Assembly: GCA_001839685.1 (NCBI GenBank)
Contig: MLAK01000660.1
Coordinates: 25,305 to 89,304, forward strand
DNA length: 64,000 nt
Direction of reading: 5' to 3'
Origin: Tritrichomonas foetus
Taxonomy: Eukaryota; Parabasalia; Tritrichomonadida; Tritrichomonadidae
The position numbers and the translations under genes are program-made. Positions within the stretch are counted from its first letter, which is position 1, and every line of letters begins with the position of its first letter. The notes under the pieces are model-generated. The model had not been told where the DNA came from. It searched no databases and saw only the letters and a program-made list of their open reading frames with translations. Positions 51,158-60,961 of this stretch are shown here, one piece after another.

Positions 51158-51554
51158 TTTATATACATATATATTTTTGTTAGATTATAAAATTGTTTGA
51201 TATTCGATTATTTTCTAATTCTTTCCATTGTTTTATTTGATTTATATAATTAGACAAAGTTGAAGTCATTATTTAAATTTGATGATTTCTTTCTTCAAGT
51301 TTAAAAAAATATTTTATTTTTATGATTTCCAAAAAACTCTTTGACAAAAAGTTTGAAGTATTTTTGGTAAGATGGCTAACTAAATGGTAATTTGAAAAGG
51401 TGAGAATGTGTAGCTATAGATGACTTTTATTAAAATATAGAAAGAGCGGAATATTTATATATACTAGTTATAATCAACAATCACAACACAACAAAACAAT
51501 AATATATCATGTTAATTAATATATGTCAAGTTGAACTTGATGCACAATAATTGA
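51158..51554. other. Intergenic, no gene seen
   Basis: About 400 AT-rich bases between two convergent genes (the MOK-like kinase and the Pmp-like gene). No feature is seen. Confidence 0.5.
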
Positions 51555-52808
51555 TTATACCTTGAGGTCGTATATATTCTGATATCCAGATGGAACCTCA
51601 GCTATTGCTAGGAATTTTCTTCCGCCCTTTCCTCTTAAAATAAAAAAAAGACCGATGAGAATGAGTATAATGACGAATACACCACAGCCCATGAATATGC
51701 CAACTGTTGTCCATGATCGCTTCTGGTTTGGTTCAGGGGAAGTTGTCACTGTTAAGCATTGATTTTCTTTTGGAAAGTCAATTTTATGTGTATTTGTTTC
51801 TCCTTCAATTACAATATTTGATGTGCCGATCGTAAAATCTGGTTGGAAATCAAGTATACATTCATTGAAAGTAAATCTGGATGATTCTCCTTTTACAACA
51901 AACTCCAAAAATTGATTCTTCAAGAAATAAGTATTCAAGATTTTAATTCCTGATGTCGCGGAAGAAAAGAATGCAGAACCTTCTAAGTTATTTGAAACAA
52001 TATTACATTCTTCAATATTTACATTATTATTTTTCAATCCACGAATGAATGATTGAGTTTTTGGTGTTGTGCTATTAATAATAGATGTTTTTGTGATTTT
52101 TGAATTAATTGCATTTGAAGAATCAAATGAAATAAAGTTTCCATTATTTTTGGTAAAATTATTAAAATTCATTAAAATTGTCGAAGATTTGATAGAAATT
52201 GAATAAGAAGAAGATAAAGTTAATGTTGATGCAGACTCTCCGCAATTCGAAATGATGTTATTATCAAATACTAATGAAGAACTGCTTGAAATTGAGAAAA
52301 GATTGGATTTTTTAGAATATTTTGTATAGCAATCGAAGAAGCAACAATTTGAAATATTGACAACTGATGCAAAATCCAAATTGAATATACCATCATTCTC
52401 ATTTGAAAAGCAACCTTGAAATGAACATTCATAAATGTTGATTTTTGATGGATTCGATAGAAATTCAATAGCGCCACCATTATTTCTAGATGATGTATGA
52501 TTAAAGAAACACTTTATAATTGAAATATTTGACTCTTCATGTTCGATAATTAAAGGGTCGGTATAAATGTTTTCTTCGGCCTGAAAAGTTGAAGCTTTGA
52601 TAGGAGATTCGATAAAATTGCTGAAGAGTGTTTGGGAAATCGTGAAAAATTTGGCGTTGAATATAATTGGGGAAATAAAATTTGAAAACCCACAGTTTAT
52701 GATATTCGCGTTTTGTTTACTACTAAGCGATAGTAGGAAAGGGGAATGGCTACTTTGGTGCTGAGAAAAAAGATTAAGGATTGTTAAATTTAACAAAAAA
52801 GAACCCAT
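51555..52808 (-). CDS. Pmp-like surface protein with one membrane segment
   Basis: Encodes 417 residues. A short hydrophobic N-terminus (MGSFLLNLTILNLFSQ) could be a signal peptide. The body (about 30-345) has repeated short beta strands with N, S, C and F (NIINCGFSNF, ISIIKCFFNHTSS, NIYECSFQGCFSNENDG), a beta-helix pattern seen in trichomonad polymorphic membrane protein (Pmp) families. The strand SFIRGLKNNNVNIEECNIVSN is typical. A single hydrophobic segment lies at about 372-395 (TVGIFMGCGVFVIILILIGLFF), followed by a short basic and then acidic cytoplasmic tail with GYQNIYDL, a tyrosine-type sorting motif. It is likely a surface adhesin-like protein. An initiator-like TCATA precedes the ATG. 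Confidence 0.78.
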   Translation of the reverse strand: MGSFLLNLTILNLFSQHQSSHSPFLLSLSSKQNANIINCGFSNFISPIIFNAKFFTISQTLFSNFIESPIKASTFQAEENIYTDPLIIEHEESNISIIKCFFNHTSSRNNGGAIEFLSNPSKINIYECSFQGCFSNENDGIFNLDFASVVNISNCCFFDCYTKYSKKSNLFSISSSSSLVFDNNIISNCGESASTLTLSSSYSISIKSSTILMNFNNFTKNNGNFISFDSSNAINSKITKTSIINSTTPKTQSFIRGLKNNNVNIEECNIVSNNLEGSAFFSSATSGIKILNTYFLKNQFLEFVVKGESSRFTFNECILDFQPDFTIGTSNIVIEGETNTHKIDFPKENQCLTVTTSPEPNQKRSWTTVGIFMGCGVFVIILILIGLFFILRGKGGRKFLAIAEVPSGYQNIYDLKV

Positions 52809-53380
52809 CCAGCAAATTATGATGTAAAGTATTCAAAGAGATAAAAGAAAATTGAATGTATACAGAAAAATGAGACTTGATATCAGAAAATTCAAACACA
52901 TCAGAATTATCTTTTTTTGAGGCCTTGAATATCCTGGAATTTGAATGTTAACAGAAATTTGAATGGAATTGAATGGTCTCCTCATTGAAATACATCATCA
53001 AATTTTTCAAAAATCAAAATAAAAAGTGATCAAATTGTTGACATTGTTTCCAAAAGCCGATAGAAGTGGGAATATTAGAAAATTATCATTCAAATTTGAA
53101 TCATATTATTCAAAAAGTTAATGATGATTTTTCATGAATCGTTGATGAGTTATTGGCAATATTACGTATCATGACTTATTAATATTGGAATATTTAATAA
53201 TTTCATGATGTGTCATGTCTTTCGGATAAAAAATATTCGTAATTATATTTTATAAATAGATTTTATTTGATAAAATAATTTTTTTTCCTTTTTCTTTTTC
53301 ATTTTTTAGCTTCCGTAATTACGTTGAAAAATAAGTGCTGCATAGTCAATTAACACAAAGTTACAAGCACTTGTTAGATT
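52809..53380. other. Intergenic, no gene seen
   Basis: About 570 AT-rich bases between the Pmp-like gene start and the end of the SNF1-like kinase. No feature apart from the initiator-like site is seen. Confidence 0.5.
52818..52822 (-). promoter_or_regulatory. Initiator-like TCATA of the Pmp-like gene
   Basis: On the minus strand TCATA lies 9 bases before the ATG at 52808. Confidence 0.5.
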
Positions 53381-55413
53381 TCATGCATCAAGATCAGGTA
53401 CAAATTCATCTTTGCTGTCAGTTAATATATTTTCATCAAGATTAACATTCTGCGTTTGTAATGCTTGCCTTGCTTTTTCAACAACTTCCTTAAATTGTTG
53501 CTCAGATCCGATATTCATTCTCACATACAAATTAATGCAATCAGAGTCAATAATTTCCACATCAAAAGTTATATAAGTGAGTTGTTGCGATCTTGCAACA
53601 AGCCTCCAATCGTCCGGATGGAACCAATCATATTTGAGTTCATTCATTAGATTTTGTACACTGGTCATAATTAGTGGAACACTTCCATGAATCGAATTCA
53701 AAACATCTTCCTGTTCATAGGCGATCATGACTGAATCACCGATAGCCCAATCAGCTTTTTGAGCAAGTGAATAAACAGAACCAGGTGACATGTTAACTGG
53801 AACAGGGGCAATAAGTTCTTCAGGATTATTTAATTCTTTAACTTCATTATCATCATTTTCAATGTTAGAAACTTCAGGCTGACACGTCATGTGAAAATGA
53901 TGGGCTTCTTCCCAAGGAAGAGCAGTTTGGTCAGTTTGTCGGGTTAACATGTAATGAAACACTTTTGCCATTGTATGTCCAGAACATGTCAAATCTTCTG
54001 CTAACTCTTTATCATCTTTGTAGCCAATTTGTTGCATTACTTTTAAGAGTTGTGGTTGAATTGTTGATGGATCTATGGGATCTTCAATATGTGGTAGTGG
54101 AAATGGTGTGGGTAAAATGTAATCAGGTGGAAGATGAAGGCGAAATGCAGGATGTTGTTTTATTTCAGCAAGTGTTATCCTTTGAGTGGGATCGACAACA
54201 AGCATTTTCGAAATTAAATCTTGAATATCTGGATGAAACATTGGCATTTCATATTCACCTTTTTTGATCTTGATTAAAAGTCTACGTAGTTGATTATCAT
54301 CAAATGGAAGTTTTCCCTAAGTATTAGCTAATATAAAATAATATATTTATTATCAAATTTTCTTCAGACAAAACCAAAAATATTGTTTTCATTCTTTTCA
54401 TTACATTAATTATTAGATTTTGAAGTCAGTATATAGACGAATATATGAATTTTTCGTGTCTGTAATCAAATTAATCATCTATTTGTTTTGGATGATTTTT
54501 TACTGGCTATTTGATTATTATGAATTTAACAACCAGTATAATGAAAATGAATATATTAATATACCTTTGCATTACGACCAAACTTGAACAAGATTACTCC
54601 CAGTTTTGTCAATTCTAAAGGTGAATCTGAATTGCTGGATTAACTTTTGATCATAATGCAGAGGTATATGTATCAAATCTTAAAACAGACATCTATAAAC
54701 TGAACTGAAGAAAGCAATATTCCATAAAAATGAGTTGTAGAAAACAATGAGAGTATTTGTCTGAAGAAAAATTGAATAAATAAATATATAAAAATACATA
54801 CAGAAAGCATAGCATATAAAATAACACCAGCACTCCATATATCTGCCTGCCTTCCAGAATATGGCTGTGCTCGAATAACTTCAGGGGCAGCATAGTGAGG
54901 TGATCCACACGAAGTGCTGGCAACGTCACTTTTCATCCAACGTGCAAATCCAAAATCAGCAATTTTAATATTATTATTTGCATCAAGTAGAATATTTTCT
55001 GGTTTTAAGTCGCGATGGCAAATTCCAAGGGAATGCAAATATTCGAGTGCGTAAATAATCTGACGGAAAAGATCGAGTCCTTCTTCCTCTTGAAGACGAT
55101 GGCATTGAACGAGAAGATCAAAAAGTTCGCGATTTTCGGCATATTCCATAACTATGTGTAAATGACGCTCACTTTCAAAAACTTCGTATAATCTGAGAAT
55201 ATGTGGATGTTCGAATAACGACATGAGTGCGATTTCACGTTGGAGTTTTGCGTAAAGCATTGGTCGAGATTGTAAATTTGCTTTTTTCAATATTTTAATA
55301 GCGACTTTTTCGTGAGTAATTCGATTTTCGCCAAGTTTGACTTTCGCTGAATTCCCTGAACCGAGTGTTCCTAATACGTTATATTGTCCAATCACCTTTT
55401 GCGACACCGCCAT
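53381..55413 (-). CDS. SNF1/AMPK-like CAMK protein kinase, two exons
   Basis: The coding sequence is 55413-54802 joined to 54316-53381 (515 residues). Exon 1 holds the kinase N-lobe and catalytic centre: LGTLGSGNSAKVKLG, VAIKILKK, HRDLKPEN (HRD 133-135), DFG at 153-155, CGSPHYAAPEV, and stops in SAGVILYAMLS. Exon 2 resumes GKLPFDDNQLRRLLIKI and completes the kinase (DLISKMLVVDPTQRITLAEIKQHPAF). The two pieces join in phase 0 into an uninterrupted CAMK/SNF1-type kinase. After it come a UBA-like helical segment (LLKVMQQIGYKDDKELAEDL) and a KA1-like C-terminal region (YDWFHPDDWRLV to QQFKEVVEKARQAL). SNF1-like kinases respond to energy or polarity cues. The two-exon structure is strong evidence of an intron. 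It is divergent from the DUF2314 gene over 130 bases. Confidence 0.92.
54317..54801 (-). other. Spliceosomal intron (485 bases)
   Basis: On the minus strand the donor is GTATGT right after codon 204. The acceptor ends GCTAATACTTAG, followed directly by GGA AAA CTT. Trichomonas vaginalis introns have GTAYGT donors and a fused branch/acceptor block ACTAACACACAG; this block keeps CTAA and the terminal AG with the same tight spacing. Removal restores the kinase motif SNF1-style (AMLS then GKLPFDD). Reading through it instead gives a stop within 40 codons. It is longer than most T. vaginalis introns. Confidence 0.9.
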
Positions 55414-55543
55414 TTTAAAATTTTCGATGCGACTTTTTCAAAAGTTTATGCATTTGATTTTGATGTTGTATTTGACCTTAGAAAAAAAGGTTCATTTGTG
55501 AAGTAAATGGTGAACGTTTAGTTATTAATTATTTTTGTATCTC

Positions 55544-56200
55544 ATGAACATTGACGAGAAACCCATTTCTTATACTTTGACTGATGCTATACAAATGCAT
55601 AAAGAGTTTCCAAGAACATTTTTAATTCCAACCAAAAGTGAAATTAAGCGGTTGAAAGTTGGCGACATGGTAAAACTGTTTTTCCAAACAAAAGACGAAT
55701 TTTATAACAAAGAAGATGAAAGTATTTTTGATACAGAAAGAATGTGGGTTGAACTGATATCAATCGATGACAATTACCAGAATTTCACAGGAATACTAGC
55801 TAATCAGCCAATTTGCACACCATATCTTGATATGGACGATATTGTCCATTTTCAGAGCAATCATATATGCGCAACTATGCTCCCTTATGATATAGCTAAA
55901 ATTGATGTTAATATGTCATGTATGATATCACAACGAGCATTTAATGAAAAATTTGTCGATTTTGCTATCCGAAAGAAAGATACAGGAGATGGTGAAAGTG
56001 GATGGCTTTTCTTTTATGATAGAAATGAATATGATCATTGGAGAAATGAATCATTACAATCTAATGATAAGAAATGTGAGATGACACAAGTGAAAGTATC
56101 AACTGCAACACACCAAATTTCGAGTTTAGAAATACTTGTTGAAAAAGAACCAGGAATTTATATCTTTTCAGAAAATGAAGGAGATTATATTTCTATATAA
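55544..56200 (+). CDS. DUF2314-like plus Imm33/DUF2185-like domain protein
   Basis: Encodes 218 residues. Residues about 20-110 resemble DUF2314: FLIPTKSEIKRLKVGDMVKLFF, then RMWVELISID, then FTGILANQPIC, and DDIVHFQSNHI. Residues about 120-190 resemble the DUF2185/Imm33 fold: SCMISQRAFNEKFVDFAIRKK and GESGWLFFYDRNEYD. Both families are mainly bacterial; Imm33 proteins occur in polymorphic toxin immunity loci. This combined protein in a trichomonad suggests gain from bacteria, but function is unknown here. No toxin gene is adjacent. I chose the ATG at 55544; the open frame starts at a TTG at 55535. It is divergent from the SNF1-like kinase. Confidence 0.72.
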   Translation: MNIDEKPISYTLTDAIQMHKEFPRTFLIPTKSEIKRLKVGDMVKLFFQTKDEFYNKEDESIFDTERMWVELISIDDNYQNFTGILANQPICTPYLDMDDIVHFQSNHICATMLPYDIAKIDVNMSCMISQRAFNEKFVDFAIRKKDTGDGESGWLFFYDRNEYDHWRNESLQSNDKKCEMTQVKVSTATHQISSLEILVEKEPGIYIFSENEGDYISI

Positions 56201-56476
56201 TTATTTTTCGAATAATTCTAAAAAGAACTTTAACTCAAATCTGAAAGTAATATTTTTAGCAATCCATCAAAACTCCTAATATTAACTATTTGATTCTTCT
56301 GAATAAGATCTATGTCATTGTGATAGATATTGATGTCATTATCATAAATGATGTGTTTCATCTGAATTTTCCTGTAAAGAATTTTCGAACTTTTTTTATA
56401 TTTATCTGGCCGACATTTACGACCAAATATTCATAGAAAATCTAAAATAACGAACAAAACAAAAATATCTACAGAT

Positions 56477-56481
56477 TCATA
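56477..56481 (+). promoter_or_regulatory. Initiator-like TCATA of the SHIPPO gene
   Basis: TCATA ends 18 bases before the ATG at 56500. An aactttttttata motif lies near 56388-56400. Confidence 0.45.
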
Positions 56482-56499
56482 AATTTTTAGAGAGGTATC

Positions 56500-57900
56500 A
56501 TGTCAATTACTTCCTTTGAGCCTCGAAATTTTTCTTTTGCTATGAAAACTACCCCAGACAACCTCGGCCCAGGCATTTATAATCCAGACGCTAAATTTCA
56601 AAGATATAAGGCACCAATTCCTTTTGGTTCAACAACTCGTCGCGAACTTTTTCCGCAGAAGGATGACTACAGTGTTGGACCAGGTGATTACGAACCGCAA
56701 CTTCAAGTTCGCTCGAGATCCGCAAACGCCCAATTTTCGCTATCATCAGATCGGAAATATTTCGAAGATAATGCCAAAAATCCAAGTCCTGCCGATTACG
56801 CACCGATTACCGTCTGGGGCCAAAGAAAATATTCGTCCAAATTATCATATTCGAAACCGCCCAAATATGCCAGTCACGAACCACCAAAAAATTCTACTGA
56901 AACTCCTCTTCCAGGGCCGGGCCAATATGACCCCAAGGTTGAGCGATCGAAGAAAGCATCATTATTTTCATTATCTAGAGCTCCACAGAGAGAGCCAGTA
57001 TATTATAATGGCGTTCCAGGTCCAGCTGCTTATACAATTGAGAATCCAAATCCTAACGAAGGAAAGCAGCAAAGTGCAGTGTTTCGTACAAAAATGAAAC
57101 GCGAGATTTTCAATACAAAAGATAAAACTGATGGTTATATGCTTGAGCATAAGGCATGGCCTGCTGTTCCTATGACAATGGGACCATTTGGAGGCCGTAC
57201 AAAGCGAATATTAAATTACGGACCAGTTGAAACACCTGAAACTGTTGGACCTGGTGCCTATGAACCTAAATTCCAAGTGCAGAAGCCAAAAATTAATAGA
57301 GGCACCTTTGGCGTTGATCATGATTTACTTGATGGAATTCCAAAATCAAACCCTGGACCAGGATACTATGGCGGAACTACAGAGTTCCAAAAAGCACCAA
57401 GCGGAGCAATGGCACGTGCAGAAAGACCAGATATATGGAATCCAAAGATTACTCCATCACCAGGACAATATGAACCATATGAAACTGAAAGTATACAAAG
57501 AAAGTCACTTATGAAGATTGGAAATCCTGCATTCAAGAACAAGGAGGAAAGAGATTGTCTAACTAATAAGCAACCTAACCCAGGTCCTGCTGCTTACGCA
57601 GTTAAAGTTGCATCATCTCAAGGCAAGAAATTCCCGAAGGGCCCGAGATTCACAAAGAAGAATTATGTTGGAACGCAAAACATGAATGATGCACCATCTC
57701 CAGCTAATTATACAATCGAGCCCGAAGGAAAGCAAAAGCATGGATTTGTTTTCACTAAAGGAAATCGATTTCATCAAAAAGATCAAGAAATTCCTGCACC
57801 TGACAGCTATCAAAGACCAACGAAAGATTCGTTGGTTAAACATAGTTGGAATGTACAATTTGGATATTCTCCATCAGTTGATTTTGGTGATGAAGAATAA
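56500..57900 (+). CDS. SHIPPO/STPGR-repeat flagellar-type protein
   Basis: Encodes 466 residues. It carries about 11 spaced Pro-Gly-Pro repeats of the SHIPPO (STPGR) type: LGPGIYNP, VGPGDYEP, PSPADYAP, PGPGQYDP, PGPAAYTI, VGPGAYEP, PGPGYYGG, PSPGQYEP, PGPAAYAV, PSPANYTI and PAPDSYQR. Such proteins (ODF3/CIMAP family) lie inside or on microtubules of sperm and other flagella, suiting a flagellated protist. The N-terminal part FSFAMKTTPDN and C-terminal NVQFGYSPSVDF also fit. No catalytic motif is present. A role in axoneme or pelta-axostyle microtubules is inferred. Confidence 0.9.
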   Translation: MSITSFEPRNFSFAMKTTPDNLGPGIYNPDAKFQRYKAPIPFGSTTRRELFPQKDDYSVGPGDYEPQLQVRSRSANAQFSLSSDRKYFEDNAKNPSPADYAPITVWGQRKYSSKLSYSKPPKYASHEPPKNSTETPLPGPGQYDPKVERSKKASLFSLSRAPQREPVYYNGVPGPAAYTIENPNPNEGKQQSAVFRTKMKREIFNTKDKTDGYMLEHKAWPAVPMTMGPFGGRTKRILNYGPVETPETVGPGAYEPKFQVQKPKINRGTFGVDHDLLDGIPKSNPGPGYYGGTTEFQKAPSGAMARAERPDIWNPKITPSPGQYEPYETESIQRKSLMKIGNPAFKNKEERDCLTNKQPNPGPAAYAVKVASSQGKKFPKGPRFTKKNYVGTQNMNDAPSPANYTIEPEGKQKHGFVFTKGNRFHQKDQEIPAPDSYQRPTKDSLVKHSWNVQFGYSPSVDFGDEE

Positions 57901-58243
57901 GAAAAATGATTTATATGTGGTTTGTTTTATATATTAATTGTGTTTTGTTTTTTCTCTAAAATTGTATCGAAATTCAACTTTTTTATTGCTTTTGTTTTAA
58001 TATTGAAATCTTTTTATTAAGACTGTTATCATGAATCATTCTTTAATGAATAATTCTTAATGAGTCATTCTTCAAGGAGGAAATATTTCATATATATTTC
58101 AATGTAAAAATATACCAGAGATTATTGAAAATGATGAAATGGAATCTTAATTCAAAGCAAAAAACGTTTTTTTAATCGAAATGTAACCATATTTACGTAA
58201 AAAATATTTCAATGGTCTACGTTTAAAATATACACCAATTTAA
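57901..58243. other. Intergenic, no gene seen
   Basis: About 340 AT-rich bases between two plus-strand genes. A short aatcattctttaatgaat string and its partner aatgagtcattcttc nearby are the only structure. Confidence 0.5.
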
Positions 58244-60961
58244 ATGGCAGACGCATTTTTGAAGTATCTTCAAGATTACGGCAGCAAAGCCCTCAAAGAT
58301 CCACAAAATATTCCCGAACCAGACGTTTCTGTTCCAGCCGACAAAGTTTTATCTCTTTTTAAATCACTCAAAAATGATGTAAATTCGCCACTCGATGTTG
58401 GAATTTATTGCGCACTCCAAAACATTATTCATAAAACATGGAAATCAATGAAAGCGGATGAAAGAAACTCACTTCGATCCAATTTAATCGCAGTTGCCAA
58501 AAATAAGATTAATCCAATTGCAATGGGAAGACTTTCTGATGCTTACCTTGTTGCTTATCAATTGAGTGAACTCAAATGGCCAGAACTTGCTGATCTGATT
58601 TTCAAGTCAAATCCGAAATTTGAATTCCTTGGCTACCTTTTTGTCAGATATTGCACAACTTGTAATTCTGCCTTCTTCACACAAAAAGTTCTTGACATTA
58701 TGCTCGTTATTACAGAACTTCTTGAATCTGCATCAACAAGTGTTCAAACTGGACTGATTATTGTTTTCTCAAATTTAAATATACAAAAAGTTCTTCAACA
58801 AAAACCAGAATTCTATGAAACCATTTGGAAAGCAGTAATTAACGTTTATTCTAAAGATCCAGAAAGAATTCATGTTTTGTCACAATCTTTGGATAATATT
58901 TTTGAAAAAGCTCCCGTTTTAATTGAAGCTAAGCCAAAGGCTATATCTGATGCTTTAGCAGCTGTTAAGACTGACGTTTCAACTGCAAAAGTTTTAATTC
59001 AATTAATTTGTTATCTTTCACTTGAAAATGTCAAAGAACTTTTGAATAAATTAAAGAAGGCTTCAAATTCACCAGTTGAAATCACTTCTGCCATTTATGA
59101 AGGACCACTTACAGATATCCAGCCATCAGTTTTGAACGAGATAACACAATCTTTGAAATCTGGAAAAACTGATACCGAACTTGCTGTTTATGCTCCTTTT
59201 GCAGCTATTAATAAAGATTATTCTATTCTGAATGAAATTTTGGATGATAAAAAAGTTCCACGTGTTCTTGTTGGCCTTAAAGCTTTCGAACTTATGGCTA
59301 ATGATAACATCGAACTTGATTTCATTCCTGATGATGACGTTTTGAATAAAACTGTCGAATATTTGTCACATAGTAATCAACAAATCGCATCAGCTGCATT
59401 TGCAACAATGACATCGCTTATTGAAAACGATGTTTTCACACAAGTTGATGATAGTGTACTTCTTTTGTCTCAATTTGATAAAATTACTGAAGCAAATCGT
59501 CCACTTTTCTTCAAACTTGTTTCAAGCTTGTTGAAAGTTGATGGTGTTGAAGATGAAATTGTTGATAAAGTTTTTGATTTCGCTTATCTTTTGATTAGAA
59601 ATAATCAAAAGTATTCAATTGAATGTCTTCATTTATTCAATGTTATGTTTTATTCTAATGAGCGTGAAGAATTATTAACTCCAATTGTTGATGATCTTTT
59701 ACCATTTGCCATTAAGATCATTGTAAATAAAGATTCTAATGGTCTTGTCCAAGCACTCCGTTCAATAGCTCTGTTTGTTTCATTGGAAGATGATGTGGAT
59801 AAAAAGAAGATTACTCCATTATTCCCACAAATCTTTGATATTGCTGATAAAGACAAATCCGCAAAGATTAAAGCTGAAGCTGCAGTTTCATTGATTACTA
59901 TTGCATTGAAATTCAAAGATGAGTCCATGTTCCAACGTTGCTTTGATTTCATTTCAACATTTTCTAAATCTAGTGAATTGCCATTGGTTCGTGCCTGCGC
60001 AAAAATTGGACACAGTCTCATCGAAACCAAATTTGCTGGTCCTTCTCTTGATAAGTTATGTTTAATTGCATTAGGAACATCAGATCCACAAGGATTGAAT
60101 TCTCTTCTTCGTGCAATTAAGAATTTAATGAGTGTTGCAAAATCTGATAATATTTTGAAATTATTAGATTCTCTTCTTGATGGTACTCATCCTGTATACA
60201 AACGTAAGAATCCATCTGTTTTTGTCGATAGAAACACACAAATCTTTAAATTTATTCGAGCAGCTTGCAGTTACATTCCATCTCGTGAAGGAGTTGCCTT
60301 AGAAATTCTTATTCATAGAATTCATGAAGTTCCAATCTCTATGTTTGTTGTATATTTGAATTCCATTGTTAAGTATGATACAATCCCACCTAATCTAGCA
60401 GCTGATCTTGCCAAATTACTTGCCAGATCAATGGACGGTTCAACACCAACAATTGATGAAGCTGTTCTTGATGGATTAATGAAACTTGTTCGAAATGACA
60501 AAAATGTATATAATATTGATATTTTGGCATCACAAATGGGATACTACTGGGAAAGAATGGATGATGAAGGTGGTTGGAGAGCAGCTGTTGGAACAACGCT
60601 TCTTGAACTCACTGGAATGGGTGCAGAAGTTGAAGATGACATTATTAATGATATTTTGGCTGATTATCCATTCGCTGGCCAAATTGGACGATGTGAAATA
60701 GGAAGCAAAGCATTGGTTGCAATTATGGATAGTTCTCGTAAGAATAACGCAATTGCTCCAATTGTTGCTAAATGTCTCGCTGATGTTCTCACATTGAGTA
60801 TTCAGAAAATGAGAGAACTTGAATTAACAGAAACCACTAGAAATGAAATGAAGCGAGTTTTGAAAAAGATCTTTGCTCAAAACAAGGCAATACAAACTGA
60901 GATCGCAAAGGCTTTTGAAGAGCCTGAAAGACTCAAACAAAGATTCCAATCACTCCTTTAA
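58244..60961 (+). CDS. Importin-beta-like HEAT-repeat protein
   Basis: Encodes 905 residues, almost entirely paired alpha helices. Recurring segments such as SIECLHLFNVMFYSN, RSIALFVSLEDD, KIKAEAAVSLITIALKFKD and RACAKIGHSLIETK suit HEAT repeats. Overall size, acidic bias and the C-terminal ending (KIFAQNKAIQTEIAKAFEEPERLKQRFQSLL) resemble karyopherin-beta nuclear transport receptors of the IPO5/importin-beta type. Receptors of this class carry cargo through nuclear pores with Ran. A Ran-binding signature is not evident by eye. Other HEAT proteins, such as a coatomer- or TOG-like protein, remain possible. The start is the first ATG in the open frame. Confidence 0.65.
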   Translation: MADAFLKYLQDYGSKALKDPQNIPEPDVSVPADKVLSLFKSLKNDVNSPLDVGIYCALQNIIHKTWKSMKADERNSLRSNLIAVAKNKINPIAMGRLSDAYLVAYQLSELKWPELADLIFKSNPKFEFLGYLFVRYCTTCNSAFFTQKVLDIMLVITELLESASTSVQTGLIIVFSNLNIQKVLQQKPEFYETIWKAVINVYSKDPERIHVLSQSLDNIFEKAPVLIEAKPKAISDALAAVKTDVSTAKVLIQLICYLSLENVKELLNKLKKASNSPVEITSAIYEGPLTDIQPSVLNEITQSLKSGKTDTELAVYAPFAAINKDYSILNEILDDKKVPRVLVGLKAFELMANDNIELDFIPDDDVLNKTVEYLSHSNQQIASAAFATMTSLIENDVFTQVDDSVLLLSQFDKITEANRPLFFKLVSSLLKVDGVEDEIVDKVFDFAYLLIRNNQKYSIECLHLFNVMFYSNEREELLTPIVDDLLPFAIKIIVNKDSNGLVQALRSIALFVSLEDDVDKKKITPLFPQIFDIADKDKSAKIKAEAAVSLITIALKFKDESMFQRCFDFISTFSKSSELPLVRACAKIGHSLIETKFAGPSLDKLCLIALGTSDPQGLNSLLRAIKNLMSVAKSDNILKLLDSLLDGTHPVYKRKNPSVFVDRNTQIFKFIRAACSYIPSREGVALEILIHRIHEVPISMFVVYLNSIVKYDTIPPNLAADLAKLLARSMDGSTPTIDEAVLDGLMKLVRNDKNVYNIDILASQMGYYWERMDDEGGWRAAVGTTLLELTGMGAEVEDDIINDILADYPFAGQIGRCEIGSKALVAIMDSSRKNNAIAPIVAKCLADVLTLSIQKMRELELTETTRNEMKRVLKKIFAQNKAIQTEIAKAFEEPERLKQRFQSLL

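Noticed and set aside
54673..54801. Extension of the kinase exon 1 frame into VCIFIYLFIQFF
   Set aside because: This is translated intron; the joined exons give a normal kinase.
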